DNA of 64,000 nt. Origin: Lewinellaceae bacterium. GTDB lineage: Bacteria > Bacteroidota > Bacteroidia > Chitinophagales > Saprospiraceae. Below are positions 42,296 to 51,978 of the stretch, piece after piece (positions within the stretch are counted from its first letter, which is position 1; every line of letters starts with the position of its first letter). The notes beneath the pieces were generated by a model, which saw nothing but the letters and a program-made list of their open reading frames with translations, did not search any database and was not told the origin of the DNA. The stretch lies in contig JADJSY010000019.1 in NCBI GenBank assembly GCA_016711435.1, forward strand, positions 1 through 64,000. Direction: 5' to 3'. The translations under genes were made by a program, and so were the position numbers.

Positions 42296-42859
42296 ATGCA
42301 ATCCATTTTGAAAAGCGCCGGTATGGTGCTGACGTTCGTACTCGTAGTTTTTGCTGCAAATGCTCAAGTAAAATCAAAAACAGTTATGGTTGGCGGAGAA
42401 GCCATGTTCCCCATGAAAAACATCGTTGAAAACGCTGTAAACTCCAAAGCGCATACCACCCTGGTAGCGGCGGTAAAAGCAGCCGGCCTGGTGGAAACCC
42501 TGCAAGGCAAAGGCCCGTTCACGGTATTCGCTCCGGTCAACGACGCTTTTGAAAACCTGCCTACCGGTACGGTTGAAACGCTGCTGAAGCCGGAAAGCAA
42601 ACCAACCTTGACCAAAGTGTTGACCTACCACGTAGTATCGGGCCGTTATGATTTCAAAGCCATCAGCGCGATGGTTAAAAAAGGCAAAAACACCCTCAAA
42701 ACTGTCAGCGGAGGTACGCTTACTTTTATGATGAATGGCGCACGCAATATCGTGGTGAAAGATGAAAATGGCGCTACCGCCAACATCACTACCTATGATG
42801 TGTACCAGTCCAACGGCGTTATCCACTCCATCGACACGGTGCTGTTGCCAAAAATGTAG
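42296..42859 (+). CDS. secreted fasciclin-domain protein
   Basis: 187 residues with a signal peptide (about 1-24, ending VVFAANAQ) and one FAS1 domain: HTTLVAAVKAAGLVETL (helix 1), GPFTVFAPVNDAFENLP (the H1 box), LTYHVVSGRYDFKAI and the H2 box SNGVIHSIDTVLLP. Fasciclin domains mediate adhesion; in bacteria they are often found in biofilm matrix proteins. A strong intrinsic terminator follows, so it is a single-gene unit. Confidence 0.9.
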   Translation: MQSILKSAGMVLTFVLVVFAANAQVKSKTVMVGGEAMFPMKNIVENAVNSKAHTTLVAAVKAAGLVETLQGKGPFTVFAPVNDAFENLPTGTVETLLKPESKPTLTKVLTYHVVSGRYDFKAISAMVKKGKNTLKTVSGGTLTFMMNGARNIVVKDENGATANITTYDVYQSNGVIHSIDTVLLPKM

Positions 42860-42907
42860 CCTGCTGCAAAGCGGAAATAAAATCCAAAGAGCATACCCAT
42901 CAAAACC

Positions 42908-42937
42908 AGGGGGGCCGGCAACGGCCCCTCTTTTTTT
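42908..42937 (+). terminator. intrinsic terminator of the fasciclin gene
   Basis: GGGGCCG-GCAA-CGGCCCC stem-loop followed by TC and seven T. Confidence 0.9.
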
Positions 42938-42988
42938 GTGCCGGGTGGTCAATCGGTAATAAAACTTCGAAGGCTAAGGTGGTTTCTC

Positions 42989-42996
42989 TATTTTTG
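42989..42996 (+). promoter_or_regulatory. TAnnTTTG -7 box (tatttttg)
   Basis: Perfect -7 element 190 bases before the protease gene. The whole palindrome at 43011-43140 would lie in the untranslated leader of this transcript. Confidence 0.5.
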
Positions 42997-43010
42997 GCGC
43001 GCTTTTTTCT

Positions 43011-43140
43011 GTCGTGAGTTGTGAGTTGTGAGCCGTGAGTCGTGAATCGTGAGTGGCATCTCGTTAAGAGAAAGAAATTAATGTTCTTTTGGGAATAATA
43101 TCTTTCATCTAACGAGATGCCACTCACGGCTCACGACTCA
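43011..43140. repeat. palindrome, 'gtgagtcgtgaatcgtgag' words, in a presumed 5' leader
   Basis: Left: gtcgtgagttgtgagttgtg, agccgtgagtcgtgaatcgt, gagtggcatctcgtta. Right: taacgagatgccactcacgg ctcacgactca. The outer and inner parts pair, leaving a loop of about 40 bases. It lies between the -7 box at 42989 and the protease start at 43179. Confidence 0.85.
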
Positions 43141-43178
43141 CCACCACGTCCTCCACCTAATCATTTCATCCCACGCGT

Positions 43179-45113
43179 ATGCGCTACCGATTTACATTAC
43201 TGATTGTACTCATCACTTTTTCGCTTCAGGCCCAGCGCAGCGAGGGCGGACTCCCCGGCAGTTTTTTGCCTGAATTTCAGGCTGCCATTGCAGGGAAACC
43301 TGTCGAGCCGGTTGTTTTACCCAAATTAGATGTGGCGCGCGCCTTTGAAGAAGACAGCCGTACACCGGGCCAGAATCGTTTTGCAGCGCCCATGACGGCG
43401 GATATTTCTATGGAAAATGCAGGGGTTTGGACGGATCTGCCCGACGGTAGCAGGCTGTGGCGTTGCGGCGTACAAGCCGCCGACGCACTGGGTCTGGCCT
43501 TGCTGTTCGATCAGTTCAAATTGCCGCCCGGAGCGCAATTCTTTGTATACAGTGCTGATAAACAATGGGTTAGAGGCGCATATACTGAGGGAAGTATCCT
43601 GCCTTCCGGTAAATTTCTGGTCGGCATCGTACCCGGCGAAACGGCCTGGCTGGAATGCAGCGAACCGGCAGCCGTACGCGGGCAGTCGCGGCTCCACATC
43701 AACCGCGTGGATTATGCCTACGACCGCAATGCAATGGTCGATGCACAGGTGGCCGGCGTTACGGGGTTCGGCACCGCCGAGCCTTGCCACCTGAATATCA
43801 ATTGTCCGCAAGGCGCCAACTGGCAGACCGAAAAACGCGGTATTTCCCGTATCCTGATGGTTTTCAGCAATGGTTTGGGCTGGTGCAGCGGTACTACCAT
43901 CGCCAATACCTCCGGTACGCCGGAACCGTATGTACTCAGCGCGAACCACTGCCAGTTGATCGGCGAGAATCCGGATTTTGATATGTGGCGCTTCGATTTC
44001 GGTTACGAATCTGCCGATTGCTCGAACCCTGCCACAGAACCCGTGGAAAAATCGGTGCTGGGCTGCGAACGGGTGGCATTCCGCGATGAGACCGATTTTA
44101 TGCTGCTGCGGATGACTGCCTTGCCCACGAATTTCAATGTGTATTTCAATGGCTGGAACCGCAACGCCAATCCCGGACTGACAGGTTCCACGTTTATCCA
44201 CCACCCGGTAGGCGACCTGAAAAAAATATCGGTGGATCAACATGCGGCCACTGTTTTTGCGCAGCAGATCAACTGGGGCGGCGTTTTCGGCATCAGCCCG
44301 GCCAACAGCCACTGGATTGTAATTCCCGACGAGGGTTATTTCCAGCCGGGTTCTTCCGGCAGCCCTTTGTTCAATCCCGCCAAACTGATTGTCGGTCAAT
44401 TGCACGGCGGCAATGCCACGCCCGCCAATTGTACGGTACAAAATACGTATTGGGGACGTTTCGACCTTTCCTGGAATCAGGGAACGACTGCGGCCTCGCG
44501 ACTGCGCGACTGGCTCGACCCCACAAACACCGGCGCTACCACACAGAACGGTTATATCCCGCCCGCTCCGATGCTATTCACGGTCAGCGGCAATGTGCAA
44601 ACACACTGGGGACAACCCATGCCCAATCTGAAGGTACAACTGAGCGGAAGCGCCACCGCCGCCACCCAAACAGACGCATCGGGCAATTATACGTTTGCCA
44701 ACCTGCCCGCTGGAAGCAACCTCACGATTACGCCCATTCGCGACACGTTGGATGCTAACGGCGTGACGAGTTTTGACCTGGTGCTGATTTCCAAACATAT
44801 CCTGGGGCTGGATCCTTTTGATTCGCCCTGGAAGATCATTGCCGTGGACGCCAATAAGAATAACCTCGTTACTACGTTCGACATTGTGGAAACCAGGAAA
44901 ATGATCCTCGGCCTCTATCCGGGATTCCCGGACAATACTTCCTGGCGGTTTTTTCCGTCCACCACTACTTTTTCCGACCCTGCTAACCCCTTTATCACCC
45001 CTTTGCCTGCGGGAAGTATTACGGTCAGTAACCTGCAGGCCAATTTCACCGACGGCAACTTTGTAGGGGTAAAAATCGGGGATGCGAATAATGGGGCGAA
45101 CCCCGGAGAATAG
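43179..45113 (+). CDS. secreted trypsin-like (lysyl endopeptidase type) serine protease with dockerin-like tail
   Basis: 644 residues with a signal peptide. The catalytic triad can be read as H257 (YVLSANHCQ), D306 (DETDFMLLRM) and S393 (PGSSGSPLFN). GISRILMVFSNGLGWCSGTTI is the usual start of the chymotrypsin fold, with several Cys for disulfides. After the protease (to about 455) come a carboxypeptidase-regulatory-like repeat (FTVSGNVQTHWGQPMPNLKV) and a dockerin-like pair (DANGVTSFDLVLISKHILGL, DANKNNLVTTFDIVETRKMI). It ends GVKIGDANNGANPGE. Secreted digestion of protein is the likely role; no standard type IX tail is seen. Confidence 0.82.
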   Translation: MRYRFTLLIVLITFSLQAQRSEGGLPGSFLPEFQAAIAGKPVEPVVLPKLDVARAFEEDSRTPGQNRFAAPMTADISMENAGVWTDLPDGSRLWRCGVQAADALGLALLFDQFKLPPGAQFFVYSADKQWVRGAYTEGSILPSGKFLVGIVPGETAWLECSEPAAVRGQSRLHINRVDYAYDRNAMVDAQVAGVTGFGTAEPCHLNINCPQGANWQTEKRGISRILMVFSNGLGWCSGTTIANTSGTPEPYVLSANHCQLIGENPDFDMWRFDFGYESADCSNPATEPVEKSVLGCERVAFRDETDFMLLRMTALPTNFNVYFNGWNRNANPGLTGSTFIHHPVGDLKKISVDQHAATVFAQQINWGGVFGISPANSHWIVIPDEGYFQPGSSGSPLFNPAKLIVGQLHGGNATPANCTVQNTYWGRFDLSWNQGTTAASRLRDWLDPTNTGATTQNGYIPPAPMLFTVSGNVQTHWGQPMPNLKVQLSGSATAATQTDASGNYTFANLPAGSNLTITPIRDTLDANGVTSFDLVLISKHILGLDPFDSPWKIIAVDANKNNLVTTFDIVETRKMILGLYPGFPDNTSWRFFPSTTTFSDPANPFITPLPAGSITVSNLQANFTDGNFVGVKIGDANNGANPGE

Positions 45114-45130
45114 CGGGATGGGAGGGGTTG

Positions 45131-45306
45131 TTACGCGCCCGTAGGAATAATAGCAACGCGGATTGGACGGATGACGCGGATTTACGCGGATTTTCCCTCG
45201 TAGAGTTGACGGAATTACACTTTTGTCAACTCTGAAGCGGGAAAATCCGCGTAAATCCGCCTAATCCGTTCAATCCGCGTTGCTATTATTCCTACGGGCG
45301 CGTAAG
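45131..45306. repeat. long palindrome, 'ggattggacggatgacgcgg' family, copy 2
   Basis: Same order of words as at 178-365 (ttacgcgcccgtaggaataa, tagcaacgcggattggacgg, atgacgcggatttacgcgga) with a few mismatches, including gtgaagcgggaaa in place of the matching ctacgagggg on the right arm. It lies upstream of pepT. Confidence 0.9.
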
Positions 45307-45458
45307 CGCAAAAATCCGTGTCCAATCCCTTCAATCCGTGTGCCATCACCCTACGGCGGGAAAATCCGTGTGCCATTCTAAATCAGAGTTCCAATTTTTT
45401 TCGGACATTCGCGGCCCAAGTTATTTCCAAAACATCACCACATTTTTTTTCCAGCACC

Positions 45459-46709
45459 ATGTCCAAATTCAGCCATACATCCAAAGATCGTTTTCTCCGC
45501 TACGTACAGATCGATACCGAGAGCGATCCGAACAGCCCCAGTCAGCCCAGCACCGAAAAACAGAAAGACCTTGGCCGCGTGCTCGTGGAAGAATTATTGG
45601 CTATGGGCATCAGCGACGCGCACCTCGACGACTACGGGTATGTTTATGCCACCATCCCGGCCAATACAGACAAAAAAGTGCCCGTCATCTGTTTCTGTTC
45701 GCACATGGATACCTCGCCCGACTGTAGCGGCGCAGGTGTGAAACCCGTCGTGCACAGCAATTACAAAGGCCAGGATCTGGTGCTGCCCGATGACCCCACA
45801 GTGGTGATCCGGAGGGCGGAACACGAAGACCTGCAACACCAGATTGGCAACGACATTATCACGGCCAGCGGTACCACGCTGCTCGGGGCCGACAACAAAG
45901 CAGGCCTCGCCGCGATCATGGATGCCGCGCATATCCTGATCCACAACAAACAGCTGAAACACGGTAAAATCCGCATCCTGTTCACGCCAGACGAAGAAAT
46001 CGGCCGCGGCGTGGAGAAAGTGGATATGAAAAAATTAGGCGCCAAATACGGCTACACCATCGACGGCGAAACGGCCGGCAGCATCGAAGACGAAACCTTC
46101 AGCGCCGACGGCGCGGTAGTGACGGTCTTCGGCGTGTCCGCACACCCCGGCTTTGCCAAAGGTAAAATGGAAAATGCCCTGAAAATTGCCAGCCGCATTG
46201 TGGCGAAATTCCCGGACAAACTCAGCCCGGAACACACCGAGGCTAAACAGGGCTTTATACATCCCGTTCATTTGGAAGGAAATATCGAAAAAGCGACAAT
46301 CAAACTGATCCTGCGCGATTTCACGGACGGCGGTCTGAAACGCCACGCCAAAACCTTGCAAAAAATAGTGGACGGCGTGCTCGCCGCTTTCCCCAACAGC
46401 CGGGCGGAGGTCAACATCACCGAACAATACCGCAACATGGGCAAGGTGCTGCGCCGGCATCCGCAGGTGGTCGACTATGCCATGGAAGCACTGAAACGCA
46501 GCGGATTTCAACAACCGCTGAAACGCTCCATACGCGGCGGCACTGACGGCTCGCGTTTATCTTTCATGGGTCTTCCCTGCCCCAATCTGTTTGCCGGCGA
46601 ACACGCGTTCCACTCCAAAATGGAATGGGTGTCGGTGCAGGATATGGAAAAAGCGGCAGAGACGATGGTGCACCTGGCAATGGTCTGGGAGGAAAGAAGT
46701 GAGAAGTGA
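45459..46709 (+). CDS. pepT: tripeptide aminopeptidase (peptidase T)
   Basis: 416 residues, close to the E. coli PepT length, from the ATG at 45459 (the longer open frame upstream is repeat-derived). Zinc-site motifs are in order: FCSHMDTSPD (His, Asp), LGADNKAGLAAIMDA (bridging Asp), FTPDEEIGRGVE (Glu-Glu catalytic pair), YTIDGETAGSIEDE (Asp) and LFAGEHAFHSKMEW (His). It removes the N-terminal residue from tripeptides in the cytoplasm. It faces smc tail to tail across a perfect 16-bp hairpin. Confidence 0.95.
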   Translation: MSKFSHTSKDRFLRYVQIDTESDPNSPSQPSTEKQKDLGRVLVEELLAMGISDAHLDDYGYVYATIPANTDKKVPVICFCSHMDTSPDCSGAGVKPVVHSNYKGQDLVLPDDPTVVIRRAEHEDLQHQIGNDIITASGTTLLGADNKAGLAAIMDAAHILIHNKQLKHGKIRILFTPDEEIGRGVEKVDMKKLGAKYGYTIDGETAGSIEDETFSADGAVVTVFGVSAHPGFAKGKMENALKIASRIVAKFPDKLSPEHTEAKQGFIHPVHLEGNIEKATIKLILRDFTDGGLKRHAKTLQKIVDGVLAAFPNSRAEVNITEQYRNMGKVLRRHPQVVDYAMEALKRSGFQQPLKRSIRGGTDGSRLSFMGLPCPNLFAGEHAFHSKMEWVSVQDMEKAAETMVHLAMVWEERSEK

Positions 46710-46773
46710 GCGGGTGAGAAGTGAGCGTATAGAAGATCACGGGGCCGGTTGGGAGTGCGTTTTGTTGGTTCTT

Positions 46774-46806
46774 ATTGACGGGGTGACTTGAAGTCACCCC
46801 GTCAAT
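46774..46806. terminator. perfect 16-bp hairpin between pepT and smc
   Basis: attgacggggtgactt, one base, and its exact complement. It serves both convergent genes. The same words (aagtcaccccgtcaata) occur singly at 20695-20711. Confidence 0.7.
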
Positions 46807-46818
46807 AGGTCAAGCATC

Positions 46819-49800
46819 CTACCCCGCCTCAAACACCATCGCCTCGTGTCCCAACTTCCTGAAATCCACCAGCGTAACAGCCGACACGCCCTGTTCGGGC
46901 ATATACACGCCATAGATCGTATCAACCGCAGCCATCGTGGCTTTGTTGTGGGTGACCACGATAAACTGCGAATCAACGGAAAACTGCCGGATAATGCGGT
47001 TGAATTTTTCAATATTGGCGTCGTCGAGGGGCGCATCCACTTCATCGAAGATACAGAATGGAGCGGGTTTGAGCAGGTACAAAGCAAACAGCAGGGCCGT
47101 CGCCGTGAGGGTTTTTTCGCCGCCGGAAAGTTGCGCGATGGTCTGCGGGCGTTTGCCTTTGGGTTTGGCGATGATATTGATGTCCGAGTCCAGCGGGTTG
47201 TCGGGGTTGGTGAGCAGCAGGTCGGCGGAGTCGTCTTCGGTGAAGAGGGTGCGGAACACACTGATAAAGTTCTCGCGCACCTGGGCGAATGATTCGAGGA
47301 AACGCGCCGTCGCCGTTTCTTCAATTTCCTTCATCGTCTGCACCAGGTTTTCCTTGGCGGTCAGGATGTCGTTGCGCTGGCCGGCAATGGTGTCGTAGCG
47401 CTCCTTGATTTCGTTGTATGCCTCGATGGCCATGGGGTTGATTTCGCCGTAGGTGTCGAGGCGGCGTTTCATGGCGTTCACGTCTTTTTCAAGGGCGTCG
47501 CGTTGGAACAGCGGATTGGGTTCCTGGTTGATGACGTCGTTGACGGATAACCCAAATTCGGCACGCAGGCGTTCACCGATGGCTGTTATTTCAAATTTCA
47601 CATCTGAAAATTTCTCTTTCAGGCGGTTGACAAGGCCCTGAATATCCTGTTGCTTGCGGAAATTTTCGCGCTGTTTATTTTCCAGTTCGTGGATTTCGTT
47701 GCGGGCTTTAAAATACGACTGCTCCACCCCGCTGAGCGCGGCTTCCTTGGCTTTTTTGTCGGTGTATGCAAGGGCCAGTTCCTCGTCGATGCGCTGCATA
47801 TCTGCCTGGATCAGCCCTATTTCATCGGCATTCCGGGCCAGGCTGGTTTGTGCGGTCGAGAGGATTTGCCGCAGTTCATCGCGGCGCTTTTCGCGGAAGG
47901 TAAGTTCCTGCCGGAAGGTAGTCACCTTGCTTTGCTGGCGGATAAACTCGATGTTTTTCTGGTTGAAATCGGCGCTGGCCTGGCTGAGGTGGTCGGCCAC
48001 ATCGCGGAACGAGCCGTCGGCGTTGGACAGGCGTTCGCGCACGGCATCCGCGGCTTTTTGTTTAGCGACGAGTTCAATCTCAATGGTTTTATTGCTGGCA
48101 GTGAGTGACTGAATGCGCTGGTTGGCGTCGCCCGCCTGGGCGTCGAAATTAGCCACAAAAGCAGCGATATTGTCTAATTTGGCCTGCATACCGGCTTTGT
48201 CCTGGCTCAGGCGGTTCAGCGCCTCACGTTCGCGTTGCAGCGGAACGGACTGGTCGGCATTTTTCAGGCTTTGCAGGTGACTACGCAGCGTAGCCAACTG
48301 CGTATTCAGTTGATTCTCCGTTGTTTCCAACTTTTTAATGTCAACTTCCAGAATTTCCAGGTTCTTTTTCCGGCCAATTTTTTTACCTTCAAAAAGACCG
48401 ACCGAACCGCCGGACAGACTGAATTTGCGGCGCACAAACGTGCCGGATTTGGACAGAATTGTCAGGTCCGGGTTGGAGACCGGCGCCTGCGGCAGGCTGT
48501 CGTCGGAGATAATGACATTTTCCAGCAAATACTCCACCAAGGGCCGGTATTGAGGTTCCACTTCCACCAATTCCACCGCCCGCAGGCCGCCGGGCAGCAG
48601 GGTCAACGGCGGCTGGTAATCGCGGAAAGCATCCAGTAAAAAGAAATTGGCGCGGCCTTTCTGGCTTTGTCCGAGCAGCGCGATGGCTTTCACGGCTTCG
48701 TCAGCATCGGGCACCACGTAGTAGTTGAGGTAAGGCTCCAGGTAGTTTTCAATCACGATGCGGTATTCTTCCCGGACGTAGAGCATATCCGACAAAAGCG
48801 GGCATTTTTTGGCCCATTCCTTATCCTGGCTGAGGAATTTGATACTTTCAGGAAACCCTTCGAGCGACTCGACCATACTTTTGGTGAGTTTGAACTCGTT
48901 GCGGCGCGCATCTAATTGGCGGTTGTGGGCGGCGAGTTTTTTTACCAATTCGTCCTGTTGCTGCTCGGTAGAGGCGATGTCGTTGCGGCGTTTGGTTTCG
49001 GAGGCGTCCAGGTCACTGATTTTCCGGGCTTGTTCTGCTTCGGCAGCGCTTTGGGTGGACAGATTTTTTTCCAGCACTTTCATCTCTTCGCGGCGGGTGG
49101 CGATATCGCTCATGGTGCGTTCCACGTCGCGGCGAAGGTTTTCGATCTGGTTGGTCTGGATGGCTTTGGTTTTTTCCAGTTCCACAACTTCGCGTTCAAG
49201 CGACTGTTGCTCCTTGACAAATTCGTCGAGGTTACCTTTCAGCAGGCTGTGGTCGGAGCGCACTTTTTCCAGCAGTTTTTGGGCCGTGGTGAGCGCGTCT
49301 TCCAGTTCGGCTTCTACGTTGCGTTCGTAGTTCAGGTCGGTCTGATAACCTTCAATCTCTACCTCCACGGTTTGGAGTTGCCGGGTGCTGCTGCTGATCT
49401 GGTCTTCGAGGCGCCGCAGGTCGTTGGTGACGAAAGAGTGCTTCTGCGCCAGCATGTTTTTTTCATTCTCCTTTCCGCGAATGCGTCCGGTAAGGCGATT
49501 TACATCCTGCTGCTGCTCACTGAGGCTGGTTTCCTTGTCGATATGGCTTTTGCGTTTCGCTTCGGTATCCGCTTCCAGCAGGCGCGTCATGGCTTCCGTG
49601 CTGCGGTAATTGTCTTCTTCCTGGGAAATCTGTCCTTCGAGTTCCTTGTACGATTTTTTGTGGCGCGCCAGGTTCTGCACCGCCAGTTCGACGCTGAGTT
49701 TTTTGTATTCGTCTTTGAGTTCGTAAAATTTCCGGGCGCGTTCGGCCTGTTTTTCCAGTTTTTTCAACTGGTCTTCAATCTCGAACAACAGGTCTTCCAC

Positions 49801-50370
49801 GCGGTCGAGGTCGGCGGCAGTGGCTTCGAGTTTTTGCTGGGTTTCGTGTTTGCGGGCCTTGTATTTGCTCACGCCGGCGGCTTGTTCGAACATTTTGCGG
49901 CGGGCCTGCTCGCGGTCGCTGAGCATGTCTTCCACCATGTTGAGGGCAATGATGGCGTAACTGTCGGGGCCGATGCCCGTGTCGAGGAACAACGAAGTGA
50001 TGTCTTTGAGCCGGCAGGTCACCCCGTTCAGGCGGTACTCGCTGTCGCCGCTGCGGTACAGGATGCGGCTGATACTGACCGTGCTGTAATCCGTTGGCAG
50101 TACGTTTTTGGTATTGTCGAACGTGAGCGTCACCTGGGCCATCTGGCCTTCCTTGCGCTTTTTGGTGCCGTTGAATATGATCGACGACATTTTATCGAGG
50201 CGCAACTGGCTGCTTTTTTGCTCGCCCAATACCCAGCGGATAGCATCCACCACATTTGATTTGCCCGAACCGTTCGGCCCTACCACGCCCGTCACATCGG
50301 CGTTGAAGTGCAATATGGTTTCATTGGCGAAGGACTTGAAACCTTTTATTTCCAGGGATTTTAACCGCAT
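46819..50370 (-). CDS. smc: chromosome segregation protein SMC
   Basis: 1183 residues, the normal bacterial SMC size. Walker A is GPNGSGKSN (about 31-39), followed by DAIRWVLGEQ; the first coiled coil (about 165-480) leads to the flexible hinge (about 510-650, with LSDMLYVREEYRIVIENYL), then the second coiled coil (about 670-1000). The C-terminal head has LSGGEKTLTA (ABC signature) and FCIFDEVDAPLDD (Walker B). It organises and segregates the chromosome with ScpA/ScpB, not present here. A -7 box is at 50402-50409. Confidence 0.96.
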   Translation of the reverse strand: MRLKSLEIKGFKSFANETILHFNADVTGVVGPNGSGKSNVVDAIRWVLGEQKSSQLRLDKMSSIIFNGTKKRKEGQMAQVTLTFDNTKNVLPTDYSTVSISRILYRSGDSEYRLNGVTCRLKDITSLFLDTGIGPDSYAIIALNMVEDMLSDREQARRKMFEQAAGVSKYKARKHETQQKLEATAADLDRVEDLLFEIEDQLKKLEKQAERARKFYELKDEYKKLSVELAVQNLARHKKSYKELEGQISQEEDNYRSTEAMTRLLEADTEAKRKSHIDKETSLSEQQQDVNRLTGRIRGKENEKNMLAQKHSFVTNDLRRLEDQISSSTRQLQTVEVEIEGYQTDLNYERNVEAELEDALTTAQKLLEKVRSDHSLLKGNLDEFVKEQQSLEREVVELEKTKAIQTNQIENLRRDVERTMSDIATRREEMKVLEKNLSTQSAAEAEQARKISDLDASETKRRNDIASTEQQQDELVKKLAAHNRQLDARRNEFKLTKSMVESLEGFPESIKFLSQDKEWAKKCPLLSDMLYVREEYRIVIENYLEPYLNYYVVPDADEAVKAIALLGQSQKGRANFFLLDAFRDYQPPLTLLPGGLRAVELVEVEPQYRPLVEYLLENVIISDDSLPQAPVSNPDLTILSKSGTFVRRKFSLSGGSVGLFEGKKIGRKKNLEILEVDIKKLETTENQLNTQLATLRSHLQSLKNADQSVPLQREREALNRLSQDKAGMQAKLDNIAAFVANFDAQAGDANQRIQSLTASNKTIEIELVAKQKAADAVRERLSNADGSFRDVADHLSQASADFNQKNIEFIRQQSKVTTFRQELTFREKRRDELRQILSTAQTSLARNADEIGLIQADMQRIDEELALAYTDKKAKEAALSGVEQSYFKARNEIHELENKQRENFRKQQDIQGLVNRLKEKFSDVKFEITAIGERLRAEFGLSVNDVINQEPNPLFQRDALEKDVNAMKRRLDTYGEINPMAIEAYNEIKERYDTIAGQRNDILTAKENLVQTMKEIEETATARFLESFAQVRENFISVFRTLFTEDDSADLLLTNPDNPLDSDINIIAKPKGKRPQTIAQLSGGEKTLTATALLFALYLLKPAPFCIFDEVDAPLDDANIEKFNRIIRQFSVDSQFIVVTHNKATMAAVDTIYGVYMPEQGVSAVTLVDFRKLGHEAMVFEAG

Positions 50371-50401
50371 CTTTATCTACAATCTATCTATTAAAAGCCG
50401 G

Positions 50402-50409
50402 CAAATATA
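50402..50409 (-). promoter_or_regulatory. TAnnTTTG -7 box (tatatttg on minus strand)
   Basis: Perfect -7 element 32 bases before the smc start. The palindrome at 50411-50505 begins directly upstream, so it occupies the -33 region of this promoter. Confidence 0.6.
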
Positions 50410-50410
50410 C

Positions 50411-50505
50411 GTGTTTAGTGTATAGTGTTTAGGCCGCTTCGCCCAAACTACTCACTGTTGCCTCAGGCGAAGAGGTCTAAACACTATACACCAAACACTA
50501 AACAC
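50411..50505. repeat. palindrome, 'gtgtttagtgtatagtgttta' words
   Basis: Left gtgtttagtgtatagtgttt / aggccgcttcgcc and right ggcgaagaggtctaaacact / atacaccaaacactaaacac are complementary. The words aaacaccaaacac recur at 25082-25105, 35605-35650 and 35878-35904. The right arm overlaps the 3' end of the quinone oxidoreductase gene. Confidence 0.85.
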
Positions 50506-51508
50506 TCACTACCACCTTCCCCACCGTTTTCCCCGTTTGAAACAGGCGAATAGCCTCCGGCAGTTGATCGAAGGCAAAGCGGTGGCCCACATGCGGCGGA
50601 TCGAGTTTCAAAGCGGACAAATCCTGCAACAAACCCAGCAACAATTCGGCACGCTCGTACAACCAGATCAGGTTGAAACCCAGCACGGCCCGATTGGATT
50701 CGACCATTTGTTGGGGATCGATTTTAGGTCGTGTAAACCAGTGGTATGCCATGCGCAATTTATTGGGCCGGTCGCCCGGACTGGCATATCGCGCCGAACC
50801 GAAAACGACCACGCGGCCCATCGGAGCGAGCATATTATAAGGTATACTAAAAAAAGGCCCGCCCACGCTGTCCATCACTAATTCGAGGGGGCGGTTATCG
50901 AGGGCATTTCGCAGTTGTTGTTCAAAATCCTTGCCGCGCACGATAACATGGTTGTAACCCTGTTCTTTGGCAAAACCCAGCTTGGCTTCCGAACCAACCG
51001 TGCCGATGGTAAAACAATCGTACGCTTTTGCAATTTTCAACGCCTGCAACCCTACCCCACCTACTGCGCTGTGAATCAGCACATTACTGCCTTTTTGCAT
51101 AGCGCCGAGGTGTACCATGCCGTAATACGCCGTGAGCGTTTGCACTACATAGGCGGCGCCTGTGGCAAAATCCCAGTCTTCCGGCAATGGAATCGCGTAG
51201 CGGGCGTCGATATTCAGATGGGTCGTGTAAGCGCCGAAACGCGTCACGCCCATGACCCGGTCGCCAGGGCGCAAACCGGTCACTTCTTTACCCACTTTTT
51301 CCACCACTCCCGCATACTCCAGACCGGGCGTAAAGGCGCCTTTGGGCGTAGCGCCGTACAGCCCCCAGATGGCGAATACATCTGCGAAATTGAGGCCAAT
51401 GGCTTTCACGGCTATTTGAACTTCCTGCGCAGCAGGCTCGTCCAATTGAAAACTTTGCGGCTGGAGATCGGCAAGGTTGCCGGCTTCCATGGTGTAGCGA
51501 TAGTGCAT
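50498..51508 (-). CDS. quinone oxidoreductase-like zinc-independent alcohol dehydrogenase
   Basis: 336 residues from the ATG at 51508. The N-terminal half has VKAIGLNFADVFAIWG and PGLEYAGVVEKVGKEV, and the nucleotide-binding domain has SNVLIHSAVGGVGLQALKIAK, all standard for the QOR group of medium-chain reductases. The zinc ligands of true alcohol dehydrogenases are absent. It reduces quinones or enones with NADPH. It lies 7 bp after the FKBP gene in the same direction. Confidence 0.85.
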   Translation of the reverse strand: MHYRYTMEAGNLADLQPQSFQLDEPAAQEVQIAVKAIGLNFADVFAIWGLYGATPKGAFTPGLEYAGVVEKVGKEVTGLRPGDRVMGVTRFGAYTTHLNIDARYAIPLPEDWDFATGAAYVVQTLTAYYGMVHLGAMQKGSNVLIHSAVGGVGLQALKIAKAYDCFTIGTVGSEAKLGFAKEQGYNHVIVRGKDFEQQLRNALDNRPLELVMDSVGGPFFSIPYNMLAPMGRVVVFGSARYASPGDRPNKLRMAYHWFTRPKIDPQQMVESNRAVLGFNLIWLYERAELLLGLLQDLSALKLDPPHVGHRFAFDQLPEAIRLFQTGKTVGKVVVSV

Positions 51509-51515
51509 GGTAAGA

Positions 51516-51950
51516 CTATTTAATCCCCAGCAATTCCACTTCAAAAACCAGCGTGGAATTAGGCCCGATTTCGGCGCTGACCTGCTGGTTGCCGTAAGCC
51601 AGGTGTGGCGGCAAATACAGGCGCCATTTACTGCCCAGGGGCATTAATTGCAGCGCTTCCGTCCAGCCGGAGATCACGCGGTTGAGCGGGAAAGTAGCCG
51701 GAGTTCCGCGTTTTACGGAACTGTCGAACACCGTTCCATTGGGCAGGGTACCGTGGTAGTGGCAGGTTACGCTGCTGGTCGGGCCGGGTTTCGGGCCGTT
51801 GCCTTCCACTATAATTTCATATTGCAAACCGCTTTCGAGGCTCACAACACCTTCCCGGAGGGCATTTTCGGCTAAAAAGGCCATTCCTGCCTCCAGGTTG
51901 GCCGCTGCTTTTTCTTCACGCATTGCTTTGAGTTTTTCTGATACTGACAT
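51516..51950 (-). CDS. FKBP-type peptidyl-prolyl isomerase
   Basis: 144 residues from the ATG at 51950. An N-terminal helix (EKLKAMREEKAAANLEAGMAFLAENA) of the FkpA/Mip type, written here in parts, is followed by an FKBP domain: GLQYEIIVEGNGPKPGPTS, VTCHYHGTLPNGTVFDSSVK, PLNRVISGWTEALQLMPLG and IGPNSTLVFEVELLGIK. There is no signal peptide, so it may act in the cytoplasm. It catalyses proline isomerisation during folding and is co-directional with the quinone oxidoreductase. Confidence 0.92.
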   Translation of the reverse strand: MSVSEKLKAMREEKAAANLEAGMAFLAENALREGVVSLESGLQYEIIVEGNGPKPGPTSSVTCHYHGTLPNGTVFDSSVKRGTPATFPLNRVISGWTEALQLMPLGSKWRLYLPPHLAYGNQQVSAEIGPNSTLVFEVELLGIK

Positions 51951-51978
51951 AATGATCGCAAAAGTGCTGATTAATTTA

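Noticed and set aside
48916..50259. 447-codon plus-strand frame opposite smc
   Set aside because: It is the reverse complement of the smc coiled coil; the Phe/Val/Gly-rich translation is a codon-bias shadow.
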